Shown here: positions 1 through 7,690 of the stretch, one piece after another
Position numbering within the stretch: the first letter of the stretch is position 1
Layout of the letters: each line of letters begins with the position of its first letter
Origin: Salicibibacter cibarius
Lineage (GTDB): Bacteria; Bacillota; Bacilli; Bacillales; Marinococcaceae
Length of the DNA stretch: 64,000 nt
Assembly (NCBI RefSeq): GCF_016495725.1
Contig: NZ_CP054705.1
Span: forward strand, 4,402,001 to 4,466,000
Reading direction: 5' to 3'
Position numbers and translations under genes: made by a program
The notes under the pieces: model-generated
The model's input: the letters and a program-made list of their open reading frames with translations, nothing else
Told to the model about the DNA's origin: nothing
The model's database searches: none

Positions 1-734
1 AATTGCACACGTTGTTCGTAGACCCGGAAGTCGACGGCATCCTTTGCTTGCGTGGCGGGTATGGCAGTGCCGCCCTGCTTCCCTATCTGGATTATGCCTT
101 AATTGCCAAGCACGCAAAATTACTGATAGGTTACAGCGATATCAGTGCATTGCACCTTGCCCTTCAGCAAAAAGCAAAAATGATGACGTTTCATGGTCCA
201 ATGGCTACCAAGCTGATCGATGCCCCCGCTTTTACGGTTGATCATTTCATGCAAAGCTTGACAGGCGAGCGCTGGTCGCAACGGTTGCAAAACCCTACCC
301 ATGAGCCAATCAAAACACTTGTCCACGGTGTAGCGGGCGGTATTCTAACAGGAGGGAATTTATCCGTTATTGCCGGTTTGATGGGAACTCCATTCGAAAT
401 CGATACGCGCGGAAAAATTCTTTTCCTCGAAGACGTAGGCGAGGAGCCTTATAAAATGGACCGAGCACTGACTCAATTGGCATTGGCGGGAAAATTGCAA
501 GATGCAGCGGGCTTTATACTCGGCACGTGTAAAAATTGTGCATCAAAAGATTACCCGAAAGGAGATCACGTCCTTGCCGTTTGTGAACGAATCCTCGCCC
601 CCTACGGAAAACCAACCGTCTACAATGTGCAAGCCGGACACGGGCCTTATCAACTGACGCTTCCGCTCGGCGCTTATGTACACATCAACGCGACACATCA
701 ACAGATCGATGTTCTTGAAAGCGCGGTGATTTAA
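1..734 (+). CDS. LD-carboxypeptidase (peptidase S66), 5' end cut by window
   Basis: Serine peptidase of the S66 family, which removes the terminal D-residue from the tetrapeptide of recycled murein peptides in the cytoplasm. The visible part holds the nucleophile motif GYSDISALHLAL and the later family blocks LFLEDVGEEPYKMDRAL (Glu) and GHGPYQLTLPLG (His). The reading frame is open to the window edge, and about 60 residues of the usual 300 are missing, so the TTG at 3 is probably internal. Its stop overlaps the start of the M20 gene (TAATG), so the two are translationally coupled. Murein peptide salvage similar to the B. subtilis ykf genes is a reasonable inference. Confidence 0.88.
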   Translation, partial: LHTLFVDPEVDGILCLRGGYGSAALLPYLDYALIAKHAKLLIGYSDISALHLALQQKAKMMTFHGPMATKLIDAPAFTVDHFMQSLTGERWSQRLQNPTHEPIKTLVHGVAGGILTGGNLSVIAGLMGTPFEIDTRGKILFLEDVGEEPYKMDRALTQLALAGKLQDAAGFILGTCKNCASKDYPKGDHVLAVCERILAPYGKPTVYNVQAGHGPYQLTLPLGAYVHINATHQQIDVLESAVI

Positions 735-1915
735 TGATTAGAAAAGAGGCTGAACAGTTAATGCCCTGGCTTTCCGGGATTCGGCGTGATTTTCATATGT
801 ACCCCGAACTAGGAATGGAAGAATATCGCACCATGGATAAAATCACCGGGTATTTACAAGAGCTTAACATTCCTTATGAAAAGAACATTGCCAACACCGG
901 TGTTGTAGGGATGATCGAAGGCAACAATCCTGACGGGAAAACGGTTGCGCTCCGGGCAGATATGGATGCGCTTCCCATTCACGAAGAAAATGATGTCCCC
1001 TATCGCTCGAAACACAAAGGCAAAATGCATGCTTGCGGGCATGATGCCCATATGACGATTTTACTCGGTGCGGCCTGTATACTCGCGTCCGCTCGTGCTC
1101 GGCTACCCGGAAACGTTAAGTTGCTTTTCCAACCCGCCGAAGAAACCGTTGGCGGTGCCGCGCCCATGATTAAAGAAGGTGTACTTGAAAATCCCGACGT
1201 TGATGCGGTGCTCGGCTTGCACGTCGCTCCCGAGTTGCCGGTCGGAAGCGTCGGTGTCAAATACGGGCAAATGAACGCATCGTCAGACGCGCTCGCGCTT
1301 ACCGTACATGGAGAAGGGGCCCATGCCGCTTACCCTGCCGGCGGAAAGGATGCCATCGTCATCGCCGCCCAAATCATTTCCGCCCTGCAAACCGTCGTGA
1401 GCCGCAACGTCGATGCCCGTGAAAGTGCGGTCGTTACGTTTGGCACAATATCCGGCGGCACACAGCCTAATATCATTGCGGACCGCGTTCACCTTCAAGG
1501 AACCATGCGGACATTGGATCCGAAGATTCGTACGGGCGCACTCGATCGTATCCAAGAAACGGTGAAGTATGTGGCAAAAGGATTGGGCGGCAGCGCTGAG
1601 CTCGCCATCGAGCCGGGTTACACAGCGCTCATTAATAACGATAAAATGATCGATCTCGTCAAAGGGGTGGGTATTGATCTTCTTGGGGAGAAAAAAGTGA
1701 CAATCATCCCGAAACCGAGCCTCGGCGTTGAAGACTTTTCTTTTTTCGCCGCGGAGGTGCCCGGCGCATTTTACCGATTGGGTGTCCGCAATGAAGAAAA
1801 AGGAATCATTCATGGCGGGCACACACCGCGCTTTGACATCGACGAACGGGCATTGGCGGTAGGCGCGGCGATGCAAGCGGGAAATGTATGGCGGTTTTTT
1901 CGGCAACAGGGGTGA
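734..1915 (+). CDS. M20 family amidohydrolase / carboxypeptidase
   Basis: Zinc-dependent amidohydrolase of 393 residues (N-acyl-amino-acid amidohydrolase or aminoacylase type). Metal ligands are visible in order: RADMDALPIHEEND, HACGHDAHM, the catalytic glutamates in QPAEETVGGAA, GLHVAP and the late IHGGHTPRFDIDE. The dimerisation domain sits between about residues 180 and 290. The ATG overlaps the stop of the LD-carboxypeptidase gene, so the pair is likely one operon that cleaves peptide or acyl-amino-acid products. The exact substrate cannot be read from sequence. Confidence 0.93.
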   Translation: MIRKEAEQLMPWLSGIRRDFHMYPELGMEEYRTMDKITGYLQELNIPYEKNIANTGVVGMIEGNNPDGKTVALRADMDALPIHEENDVPYRSKHKGKMHACGHDAHMTILLGAACILASARARLPGNVKLLFQPAEETVGGAAPMIKEGVLENPDVDAVLGLHVAPELPVGSVGVKYGQMNASSDALALTVHGEGAHAAYPAGGKDAIVIAAQIISALQTVVSRNVDARESAVVTFGTISGGTQPNIIADRVHLQGTMRTLDPKIRTGALDRIQETVKYVAKGLGGSAELAIEPGYTALINNDKMIDLVKGVGIDLLGEKKVTIIPKPSLGVEDFSFFAAEVPGAFYRLGVRNEEKGIIHGGHTPRFDIDERALAVGAAMQAGNVWRFFRQQG

Positions 1916-1984
1916 AGATAACGATCTGGTAAATGAAGACAAAATCACAGGGGACGCGAGCATTTTGTCCTCAAATTTCTTTTT

Positions 1985-2001
1985 AGTTGACTTATTCAAC
2001 T
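1985..2001. promoter_or_regulatory. Inverted repeat overlapping a -35-like element
   Basis: Perfect inverted repeat AGTTGA-CTTAT-TCAACT. It contains TTGACT, followed 15 bases later by TATACC, a weak sigma-A-like arrangement upstream of the micropeptide genes at 2069 and 2300. An operator or terminator role is possible; it is an observation only. Confidence 0.35.
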
Positions 2002-2068
2002 GTTTGGTATACCTTCAGCATAAGGGTATGATAATTGCCCTGCCCTCTTTAGCAAGGGGGTGATAATA

Positions 2069-2227
2069 GTGGACGAGATTGGGCTTCTAACGGCTATTGT
2101 TAGTCTCATTACGGCAACCGTCGGCTTTGTTACTGCAATCGTGACGGCGTATCTGGAAAAAGAAAAGAATCCAACTCCGCGCCAATCGGAGAAGGATTCA
2201 AAAACACCAGAGGATAAAGGGGATTAG
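2069..2227 (+). CDS. Putative membrane micropeptide, 52 aa
   Basis: Small frame starting with GTG 5 nt after a strong SD (AAGGGGGTGAT). Residues 5-31 form one hydrophobic helix (start VDEIGLLTAIVSLITATVGF), followed by a charged, proline-containing tail rich in Lys, Glu and Asp. The one-helix plus polar-tail layout resembles small holin-like or type I toxin peptides, but no family is recognised. A second membrane micropeptide follows 72 nt downstream. Confidence 0.55.
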   Translation: MDEIGLLTAIVSLITATVGFVTAIVTAYLEKEKNPTPRQSEKDSKTPEDKGD

Positions 2228-2299
2228 TTCCCCTTCCTCACCACTATTATATGCTTTATCATACCCTTGCAATACTAAAATTGTCAAGGAGTTGATCTG

Positions 2300-2404
2300 A
2301 TGTATATGGCGACGATTACTATTTCCATTGTTTCCATGCTGATCAGCCTGTGGACATTTATGATTTTATATAAAACACACTGGAAGCGAAAGAAAAATAG
2401 CTAA
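2300..2404 (+). CDS. Putative membrane micropeptide, 34 aa
   Basis: ATG start 9 nt after AAGGAG. The 34-residue product has one hydrophobic helix (residues 4-24, ITISIVSMLISLWTFMILY) and a basic end KTHWKRKKNS. That shape is common among small membrane-active peptides and small inner-membrane regulators. It lies between the 52-aa micropeptide and the 74-aa HTH gene on the same strand, so the three may share a transcript. Function unknown. Confidence 0.5.
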   Translation: MYMATITISIVSMLISLWTFMILYKTHWKRKKNS

Positions 2405-2423
2405 TGTAACCGAGGTGATTTGA

Positions 2424-2648
2424 ATGACTTCAAAACAACCTGTGCAATACTATGGACTTAAAGAATTTGCCGACTTTGCTAAAGAAGAAGGATTGGAATA
2501 CAGTACAAGGCATTTATCCGTATACAAAGGAAGGGGGATGCTCCCTGAACCGACCGTATTGATTGGAGATAAAGCAGGATGGACCAGAGAACAAATTAAT
2601 GAATGGATCAAGCAGACGACAAACGCAAAAGAATGGGGCGAAAAATAA
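2424..2648 (+). CDS. Small HTH DNA-binding protein
   Basis: A 74-residue protein with an SD (CGAGGTGATTTGA) before its ATG. The stretch YGLKEFADFAKEEGLEYSTR followed by YKGRGMLPEPTVLIGDKAGW and a terminal INEWIKQ helix resembles excisionase/AlpA or MerR-like winged-helix HTH proteins that read a short site. Only 19 nt separate it from the upstream micropeptide. Its end abuts a broken MerR gene on the other strand. Phage or mobile-element origin is plausible but there is no integrase nearby. Confidence 0.65.
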   Translation: MTSKQPVQYYGLKEFADFAKEEGLEYSTRHLSVYKGRGMLPEPTVLIGDKAGWTREQINEWIKQTTNAKEWGEK

Positions 2649-2649
2649 A

Positions 2650-2771
2650 CATACACTCGATGGCCGCCGGACGTTTTAGTATAAGGTTTCAATAAACCAA
2701 TATGGTCGTAATAGCGTAATGTACGGACGGGTTATCCCCGTTTGGTTCGTCATTTCTTGATTAGGGATCAT
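2650..2771 (-). pseudogene. MerR-family regulator remnant, frameshifted and truncated
   Basis: An ATG at 2771 with SD AAAGGAG starts MIPNQEMTNQTGIT. After a one-base frameshift near 2733 the coding continues as VRTLRYYDHIGLLKPYTKTS then GGHRVYVY, the typical recognition region of MerR proteins. The gene stops making sense near 2650, exactly where the 74-aa HTH gene on the + strand ends. It lacks the effector half. The sequence shows both frameshift and truncation; insertion of the micropeptide/HTH block into a merR gene is an inference. Confidence 0.7.
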
Positions 2772-2830
2772 GGAAAGCTCCTTTCTCATCTTTATAATAA
2801 AAGATGACGTTGCGTCATTTTCAAGTTTTT

Positions 2831-2870
2831 TAATAAAAAACCCCGCATTTTTTAATGGAAGAATGCGGGG
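2831..2870 (-). terminator. Rho-independent terminator of the ABC ATPase gene
   Basis: CCCCGCATT (2841-2849) pairs with AATGCGGGG (2862-2870); on the minus strand the stem is followed by TTTTTTATT, 10 nt after the stop of the ATPase gene. Confidence 0.85.
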
Positions 2871-2879
2871 CGCCGATAT

Positions 2880-3677
2880 TTATTTAACATTTTCTTCTTC
2901 AATTTCCAACGCATAACGGCCGTTTTTTTGATGAATGTGGATCGGTGCCCGGCAGAAGTCGGAAAGCTTTTCTGACGTCAAAAGGTGGTCGGTTTTTCCC
3001 GCGTCGAATACTTCGCCTTCCCGGATGAGTAGCGTTTTCTCGAACACCGGCAAAATTTCATCGACTTGATGCGTGACATAAATAATCGTCGTTTCCCGGC
3101 GTTCCGCAAGCTGTTCAACCGTATGCAACAACTGGGCTTTCGCAAAGAAGTCCAATCCGTTACACGGTTCATCCAACAACAGGATGTCTGGTTCGGCCAT
3201 GAGCGCGCGTCCGATAAGCATCCGTTGTTTTTCCCCTTGTGACATGTGGGCATACGGTTGTTTTTCCAGATAGCCTACCCCCAAATCACGCATGATTTTC
3301 TTTGCCTGAGCCATCTCCTCATCTGTCGGATACTCGTGCAAGCCAATCGAAGCGAATTTGCCGCTCAACACGACTTCCAAGCCGATATTTTGCAGTTGAT
3401 CATGCATTTTTTCGGAAAAAGAAAAACTGACCCAACCGATCTTTTTGCGGAGTTCCTGCCATGGGTAACGGCCGAATTCTTCCCCGAGTACACGGACAGT
3501 ACCTTTTGTCGGGAATACGTATCCGCAAATCACGTTTAACAGCGCTGTTTTGCCGGCGCCATTCATCCCGAGCATCGCCCAATGCTCCCCGGGGCGAACT
3601 TGCCAATTTACATCTTTAAGGATGTATTTATCTCTTTTCAACGTTACGTTTTCAATGTCTATGAGCATCGTTTTCAC
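2880..3677 (-). CDS. ABC transporter ATP-binding protein, YlmA-like
   Basis: Cytosolic ATPase of 265 residues. Walker A is GMNGAGKT (37-44), the signature is MSQGEKQRMLIGRAL, and Walker B with D-loop is DILLLDEPCNGLD. The switch His is in IIYVTHQVDEI. It resembles B. subtilis YlmA, a stand-alone ATPase of unknown substrate. No permease is encoded beside it, so it must pair with a distant membrane partner or act in a non-transport role. A good terminator follows. Confidence 0.88.
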   Translation of the reverse strand: MKTMLIDIENVTLKRDKYILKDVNWQVRPGEHWAMLGMNGAGKTALLNVICGYVFPTKGTVRVLGEEFGRYPWQELRKKIGWVSFSFSEKMHDQLQNIGLEVVLSGKFASIGLHEYPTDEEMAQAKKIMRDLGVGYLEKQPYAHMSQGEKQRMLIGRALMAEPDILLLDEPCNGLDFFAKAQLLHTVEQLAERRETTIIYVTHQVDEILPVFEKTLLIREGEVFDAGKTDHLLTSEKLSDFCRAPIHIHQKNGRYALEIEEENVK

Positions 3678-4046
3678 CTTCCGTTTCCCATTCTATGGAC
3701 AATGGTAAACGAATCCAACCATTTGTCAATCGCTGACTTCCTTCGCGAATTGGCGTAAAATCGCGTTCAGTTCATTGGATAATTCTGTATTTCCTCTACG
3801 ATTCCGTTCGCATCGTCTATACTTGCCAAAAACCCGATCCCGTCTCCTGTCTCGAGTAACACTGCTTCCGTGTACGTTTGAATACAGAAGTCAGTTGGAA
3901 GTTAGAAATCGGATCAATCTTCACTGCCACAGTCTGTAACAATCGCTCGCACAATAACTACATGAGAGAACGATGAAATAAACCTATTTAAAATGCAGAC
4001 CCGCCAAATGATTCGCTTCATATAACGGCGGTATCGGATAGATATT
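3678..4046. other. Intergenic stretch, possible gene relic
   Basis: No supported gene. A minus-strand frame from 3901 to 3767 (44 codons, containing TEAVLLETGDGIGFLASIDD) reads like the C-terminal end of a protein but has no start or upstream coding. It may be a relic. Nothing else was seen. Confidence 0.3.
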
Positions 4047-4188
4047 GACGCCATAAATCAGCTAATTTATAAACTTAATGGCGTCCACTGGCTACAATGA
4101 CACCATAAAATGTCCAACCCTTGATAAAGATGGCATAATCGACTGCTTTGACGCCATCATAATACTGATTTTTGTTTAGGATGGCGTC
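4047..4188. repeat. Array A: 51-52 bp phased inverted repeats, GACGCCAT type
   Basis: Left arms GACGCCAT at 4047, GACACCAT at 4099 and GACGCCAT at 4150. Right arms ATGGCGTC at 4078, ATGGCATA at 4130 and ATGGCGTC at 4181. Arm starts are 51-52 bp apart, with alternating spacers of 23 and 13 bp. Lies between two minus-strand genes, 3' of the rlmA-type gene beyond its terminator. Confidence 0.8.
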
Positions 4189-4430
4189 ATAACAACTGAA
4201 TAAGAAGCTTTTCCGTACCTGACGATTTTAAAATCATTCGCGAGAACTCTAGCAACGATCCTTTTTTCGACTTTCACCGCGCACCATTTATGGATTGTAT
4301 CAGTGGTTATTTTTCTCCCCGGAAAACGCACCGACCGCGTACAAAAGACCCTTTTTATGAATCATCATTGACCGCAAAACTTTCTTCAATTGATCATAAT
4401 TATACGCCTATTTCCTTTGACAGGTAAAAA

Positions 4431-4463
4431 AAGGCAGTCCCTACTCCAAGGACTGCCTTTTTC
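4431..4463. terminator. Bidirectional terminator
   Basis: AAGGCAGTCC (4431-4440) pairs with GGACTGCCTT (4450-4459), with A-run upstream and T-run downstream, so it can work on either strand. On the minus strand it would end transcripts from the rlmA-type gene. Confidence 0.8.
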
Positions 4464-4480
4464 TTACACTAGCTAGCGGA

Positions 4481-4592
4481 GGAAAAACACGAAGACTCCT
4501 GTGGGAAAGCGCAGCGGGAAGACCCCGCAGAAAAAAGCAACCTTCTAACGAGGAGGCTGAGCGCAAGCCCACGGAAAGCGTCGTGTTTTTCC
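4481..4592. repeat. Dispersed Bacillaceae repeat with terminal inverted repeats (MITE-like)
   Basis: A 112-bp element bounded by perfect 12-bp inverted ends, GGAAAAACACGA and TCGTGTTTTTCC. Its core (GACTCCTGTGGG, AGCGGGAAGACCCCGCAG, GAGGCTGAGCGCAAGCCC) matches a repeat type I remember as widespread between genes in Bacillus and relatives. No coding capacity. Only this copy is in the window. Confidence 0.7.
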
Positions 4593-4647
4593 GTAGCGAT
4601 TATCATAGTGCATGATGTCAATCATAGATTTCGGTGTTGACCCTATA

Positions 4648-5526
4648 TTATCTCTTACCGATTAATATTTCCAAATCAACGGTTATTTTAGTTGCATCCT
4701 TTCCTAAAAATGATTTAACTTGATTCTCTGTGGCTGCCCATAATAATGGAGTCATATGAACCAACGATTGAATGGATCGGCTACCGAGGATCACGGTATA
4801 ACTTAACCTTGAACGGTCTACAAGTTGGAAATTTTTATTGAATCGTTTTACGGTATCTGCATTAGAATATGAATGTTTTTCAGGTTCATCGAAAATTACT
4901 TCTCTTAATTCTTTTAGGTAACCACTTTGAGGAACCACTTTAACCACTAAACCATCAGCTTTTAACAATCGATTAAATTCTGCATAATTTGAGGGAGATA
5001 GTAGGTTCAGAATAACATCAAATTGCTTATCCCTAAATGGTGTGTCTGCAAGATCAGCAACAGCCCAGGTCTTATTGGCGTAGTTCTTAGAAGCAATCAA
5101 GATACCTTCCTTAGAAATATCAATCCCTACGCCTGTCACTGTCTTTTTATAATCAGACCGAACAATATCGCAAATATTCGATAGGTGCGAACCCTCGCCA
5201 CATCCCATGTCAATTAAAGATATTGTTTCCTTTTTAACAGCAATATGCTCTTTTATAATTTCAGCGATTGCCTGACTTAGTGGTTCAAAAAAGCCATCCT
5301 CTGCAACAAGTTTTCTACGTGCATCGAAAAGTCCCTTATTGTACTTCGTTTTTATCGGGCGAGTCGTCAAATTGATATATCCTTGCTTAGCAATATCAAA
5401 CATATGGTTATTTGAGCAAATTAAGCTTTTTTTCTCAAAAACCTTCATTGGTAATTCGCAAATAGGACATTTAAAAATAGACTCAATCTCACTTAAATAT
5501 TCTGCACTCTTTATTCTTTTGTTCAT
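4648..5526 (-). CDS. rlmA: 23S rRNA (guanine-N1)-methyltransferase, RlmA-type
   Basis: SAM-dependent methyltransferase of about 292 residues. An N-terminal zinc knuckle (FKCPICELPM, then LICSNNHMFD) precedes AKQGYINLT, the RlmA/TlrB signature. SAM motif I is LIDMGCGEGSHL and motif IV-like VILNLLSPSNYAEF. Family members methylate G745 or G748 in 23S rRNA; some protect from macrolides. The ATG at 5526 is 14 nt from GAGGTGG; an in-frame TTG at 5535 with 5-nt spacing is an alternative start. The upstream ATG at 5598 lacks an SD. Confidence 0.85.
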   Translation of the reverse strand: MNKRIKSAEYLSEIESIFKCPICELPMKVFEKKSLICSNNHMFDIAKQGYINLTTRPIKTKYNKGLFDARRKLVAEDGFFEPLSQAIAEIIKEHIAVKKETISLIDMGCGEGSHLSNICDIVRSDYKKTVTGVGIDISKEGILIASKNYANKTWAVADLADTPFRDKQFDVILNLLSPSNYAEFNRLLKADGLVVKVVPQSGYLKELREVIFDEPEKHSYSNADTVKRFNKNFQLVDRSRLSYTVILGSRSIQSLVHMTPLLWAATENQVKSFLGKDATKITVDLEILIGKR

Positions 5527-5910
5527 TTTACACAAAGAAGCCACCTCAATCATTCGTTTTAAGATAAATGAAAAAGGCATAGACAAATAAACCCTCATAA
5601 TATTTTCAAAAAAATATGAGTGGGGTCTGAAAGTAGTCTATACCTATCACTATCTATAACGAATGCCTTGGATAACCATGGAAATAACTCCTTTGAGTGG
5701 GTTTAAAGAAATTTACCCTATTAAAACATTAGCATGACCAAATGTTCATTGCAACAGACGCGTTGATTTACCTTAAAGCACCTTCACATAGGTTTCCTAT
5801 ATGTTCGATCACGTAGCAATCCAGGACATCTTAGTGCAAATGTTATCTATTGGAAGTTTCTAATGATAGAAATACCCTTCGGTATGAAACGAGAAACCAA
5901 TGCTTAGTAT

Positions 5911-6215
5911 CAGATGAGTCCTCAGGAACAAGATCTGCGGACTCAAAACGTTGCTCAGTAGCCAGATGAGTCCTCAGGTACAGGTTCTGCGGACTCAAAG
6001 CGTTGCTCAGTAGCCAGATGAGTCCTCAGGAATAGGTTCTGCGGACTCAAAGCGTCGTTCAGTAGCCAGATGAGTCCTCAGGTACAGGTTCTGCGGACTC
6101 AAAGCGTTGCTCAGTAGCCAGATGAGTCCTCAGGAATAGGTTCTGCGGACTCAAAGCGTCGTTCAGTAGCCAGATGAGTCCTCAGGCTTGAGTTTTGGGG
6201 ACTTTTAACGGTAAC
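5911..6215. repeat. Array B: 52 bp phased inverted repeats, GAGTCC type
   Basis: Six units start at 5911, 5963, 6015, 6067, 6119 and 6171, an exact 52-bp period; the last is decayed. Each unit holds GAGTCC-17 nt-GGACTC, with 23 nt linking to the next. Two unit variants (GGTACAGG and GGAATAGG) alternate in the middle copies. Located between two minus-strand genes, 3' of the Nudix gene. The rest of 5599-6402 shows no supported gene. Confidence 0.92.
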
Positions 6216-6402
6216 TGAACACCAAACTTGTCCACAAATAACTATACACGGTATGTTTAACATCCTTTTCATCTTTAATAGGCTTCACGAAGCGTTATAT
6301 TTGTGTAAGCTATTTTATCGGATAAATTTGAATAATAAACGCGCCTGTCATTGCACCTATATATTTAGCCTTTTGAATTATGGCTCTTTTCAGCACACAA
6401 TG

Positions 6403-6843
6403 TCAATTGACGTTTCCGAGATATACCGGAACTTTCACCTGTCCATCCGTCAGTGTATGTAGGTGTTGCCTCATCTCAAGAGGATAAATATGATAATTGA
6501 AAATATCCGCGATGGGAAGCCATTCAATACCTATTTGATTTTTGTCTGGGACTTCACTATACACATCTTCAATTTTCATGTATGGGAAGCACTCAAAAAT
6601 AAATTCAATTTGGTGAACGTCTCTATCTTCGTCAAGCCACTCACGAACAAACATCAATTCACCTATCTTCACATCTATGCCCAATTCCTCTCGACATTCA
6701 CGCGGAAGATTTTTATGCAGTGGTTCGCCAGCTTCTTGACCTCCCCCTGGCAAAGCATAAAATAACTTTCCGTCTACCTGATATTTCACGGCAAGGATGT
6801 GATGATCCTGGATTAACAACCCTCTACTTGCTGTCCTAATCAT
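6403..6843 (-). CDS. Nudix hydrolase
   Basis: Pyrophosphohydrolase of 146 residues. The Nudix box reads GGGQEAGEPLHKNLPRECRE followed by ELGI, satisfying G-x5-E-x7-RE-x2-EE-x-G. The ATG at 6843 sits 8 nt after GGAGG; an upstream TTG at 6858 lies inside that SD, so I reject it. Substrate is not predictable; nucleotide or nucleotide-sugar house-cleaning is typical. A monocistronic minus-strand gene next to the Doc toxin pair. Confidence 0.9.
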   Translation of the reverse strand: MIRTASRGLLIQDHHILAVKYQVDGKLFYALPGGGQEAGEPLHKNLPRECREELGIDVKIGELMFVREWLDEDRDVHQIEFIFECFPYMKIEDVYSEVPDKNQIGIEWLPIADIFNYHIYPLEMRQHLHTLTDGQVKVPVYLGNVN

Positions 6844-6921
6844 CTGAATTTCCTCCAAATCATCTCAATAGGGTTGGCACCCAAAAAAGGGATTGAACCT
6901 TTTCATCCAATTCCCTTTCCA

Positions 6922-7335
6922 TCATTCTTTCTTCCTTGAGTTATTTTCAATCCAATCTGCAATGTCCTTCATCAATTGTTCCGTGTCAATATCTTCGGGC
7001 TTGATATCTGCGATTTCAACGGTCATGTTTTCTGCATCTTCCTGCGATGCCATAAACTCATACCCGTTTATGTCAAGCATTCTTATGAGAGACATAAGTG
7101 CGGTTCGCTTGTTGGCGTTATGAAACGCATGATTCTTAATCAGCGCGTGATATAACGCTGCACATTTATCATAAAGCGTAGGGAATATTTCTTGACCGAA
7201 TGCCGTCTGCTTCGGACGGTTGACCGCTGAATCCAAGAGTGATTCATCTTTAACGCCTTTTTGCTCCTTCGGGGAATAGGTTGAAATCAAATAAGAATTA
7301 AAGAGAATGACTTCTCGAATAGTAATATACTCCAT
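6922..7335 (-). CDS. Doc/Fic-family death-on-curing toxin
   Basis: A 137-residue Fic-fold protein. The catalytic loop HAFHNANKRTA matches the Doc motif HxFx(D/N)xNKR, here with Asn in place of the usual Asp at the fourth position. Doc toxins phosphorylate EF-Tu and stop translation until neutralised. It starts directly on the stop of an AbrB-type antitoxin gene (TAATG overlap), the normal antitoxin-first order. Confidence 0.9.
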   Translation of the reverse strand: MEYITIREVILFNSYLISTYSPKEQKGVKDESLLDSAVNRPKQTAFGQEIFPTLYDKCAALYHALIKNHAFHNANKRTALMSLIRMLDINGYEFMASQEDAENMTVEIADIKPEDIDTEQLMKDIADWIENNSRKKE

Positions 7336-7568
7336 TAACGATCAACGAGGTTTCTCATGGTTTCCCCGTACTTCTCATCTGTTTCTTTTAAGAATTTCAG
7401 AAAGTCGTCATCAAACGTTTGATGCTCTTTGACAGGTTTCACGAAAAATCCGCCATCTTGAATATCAATTTCCAACTCCGTATCTTCGTCAATATCTAAT
7501 ATCTTTCTGACATGAGCAGGGATAGTCATTGCATATGTGCCACCATAAGGATGTATTTTCGTTGCCAC
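7335..7568 (-). CDS. AbrB/MazE-type antitoxin of the Doc pair
   Basis: A 77-residue protein opening with a swapped-hairpin DNA-binding fold (YAMTIPAHVRKILDIDEDTE) and ending in an acidic segment that likely wraps the toxin. The GTG at 7568 follows AGGGAGGG by 6 nt; longer starts lack an SD. Antitoxins of this kind usually repress their own operon alone and together with the toxin. Translationally coupled to doc. Confidence 0.87.
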   Translation of the reverse strand: MATKIHPYGGTYAMTIPAHVRKILDIDEDTELEIDIQDGGFFVKPVKEHQTFDDDFLKFLKETDEKYGETMRNLVDR

Positions 7569-7690
7569 TTTATTCCCTCCCTTTTTCTCTCTCCATTTTA
7601 TCACCAGATATATACTTTTGTATATACCTTATTCTATCCATGCCATTTCTGTTCTATTCATGAACACCCCCCAGACCCCTTATGCAACAA

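Noticed and set aside
1283-1999. Minus-strand frame of 238 codons opposite the M20 gene
   Set aside because: Shadow of a well-supported gene; no domain.
3767-3901. Short minus-strand gene
   Set aside because: Reads like a protein C-terminus but has no start codon or upstream coding; kept only as a possible relic.
5911-6215. CRISPR array
   Set aside because: Repeats are 52 bp with no unique spacers; the whole unit is repeated, and there are no cas genes.
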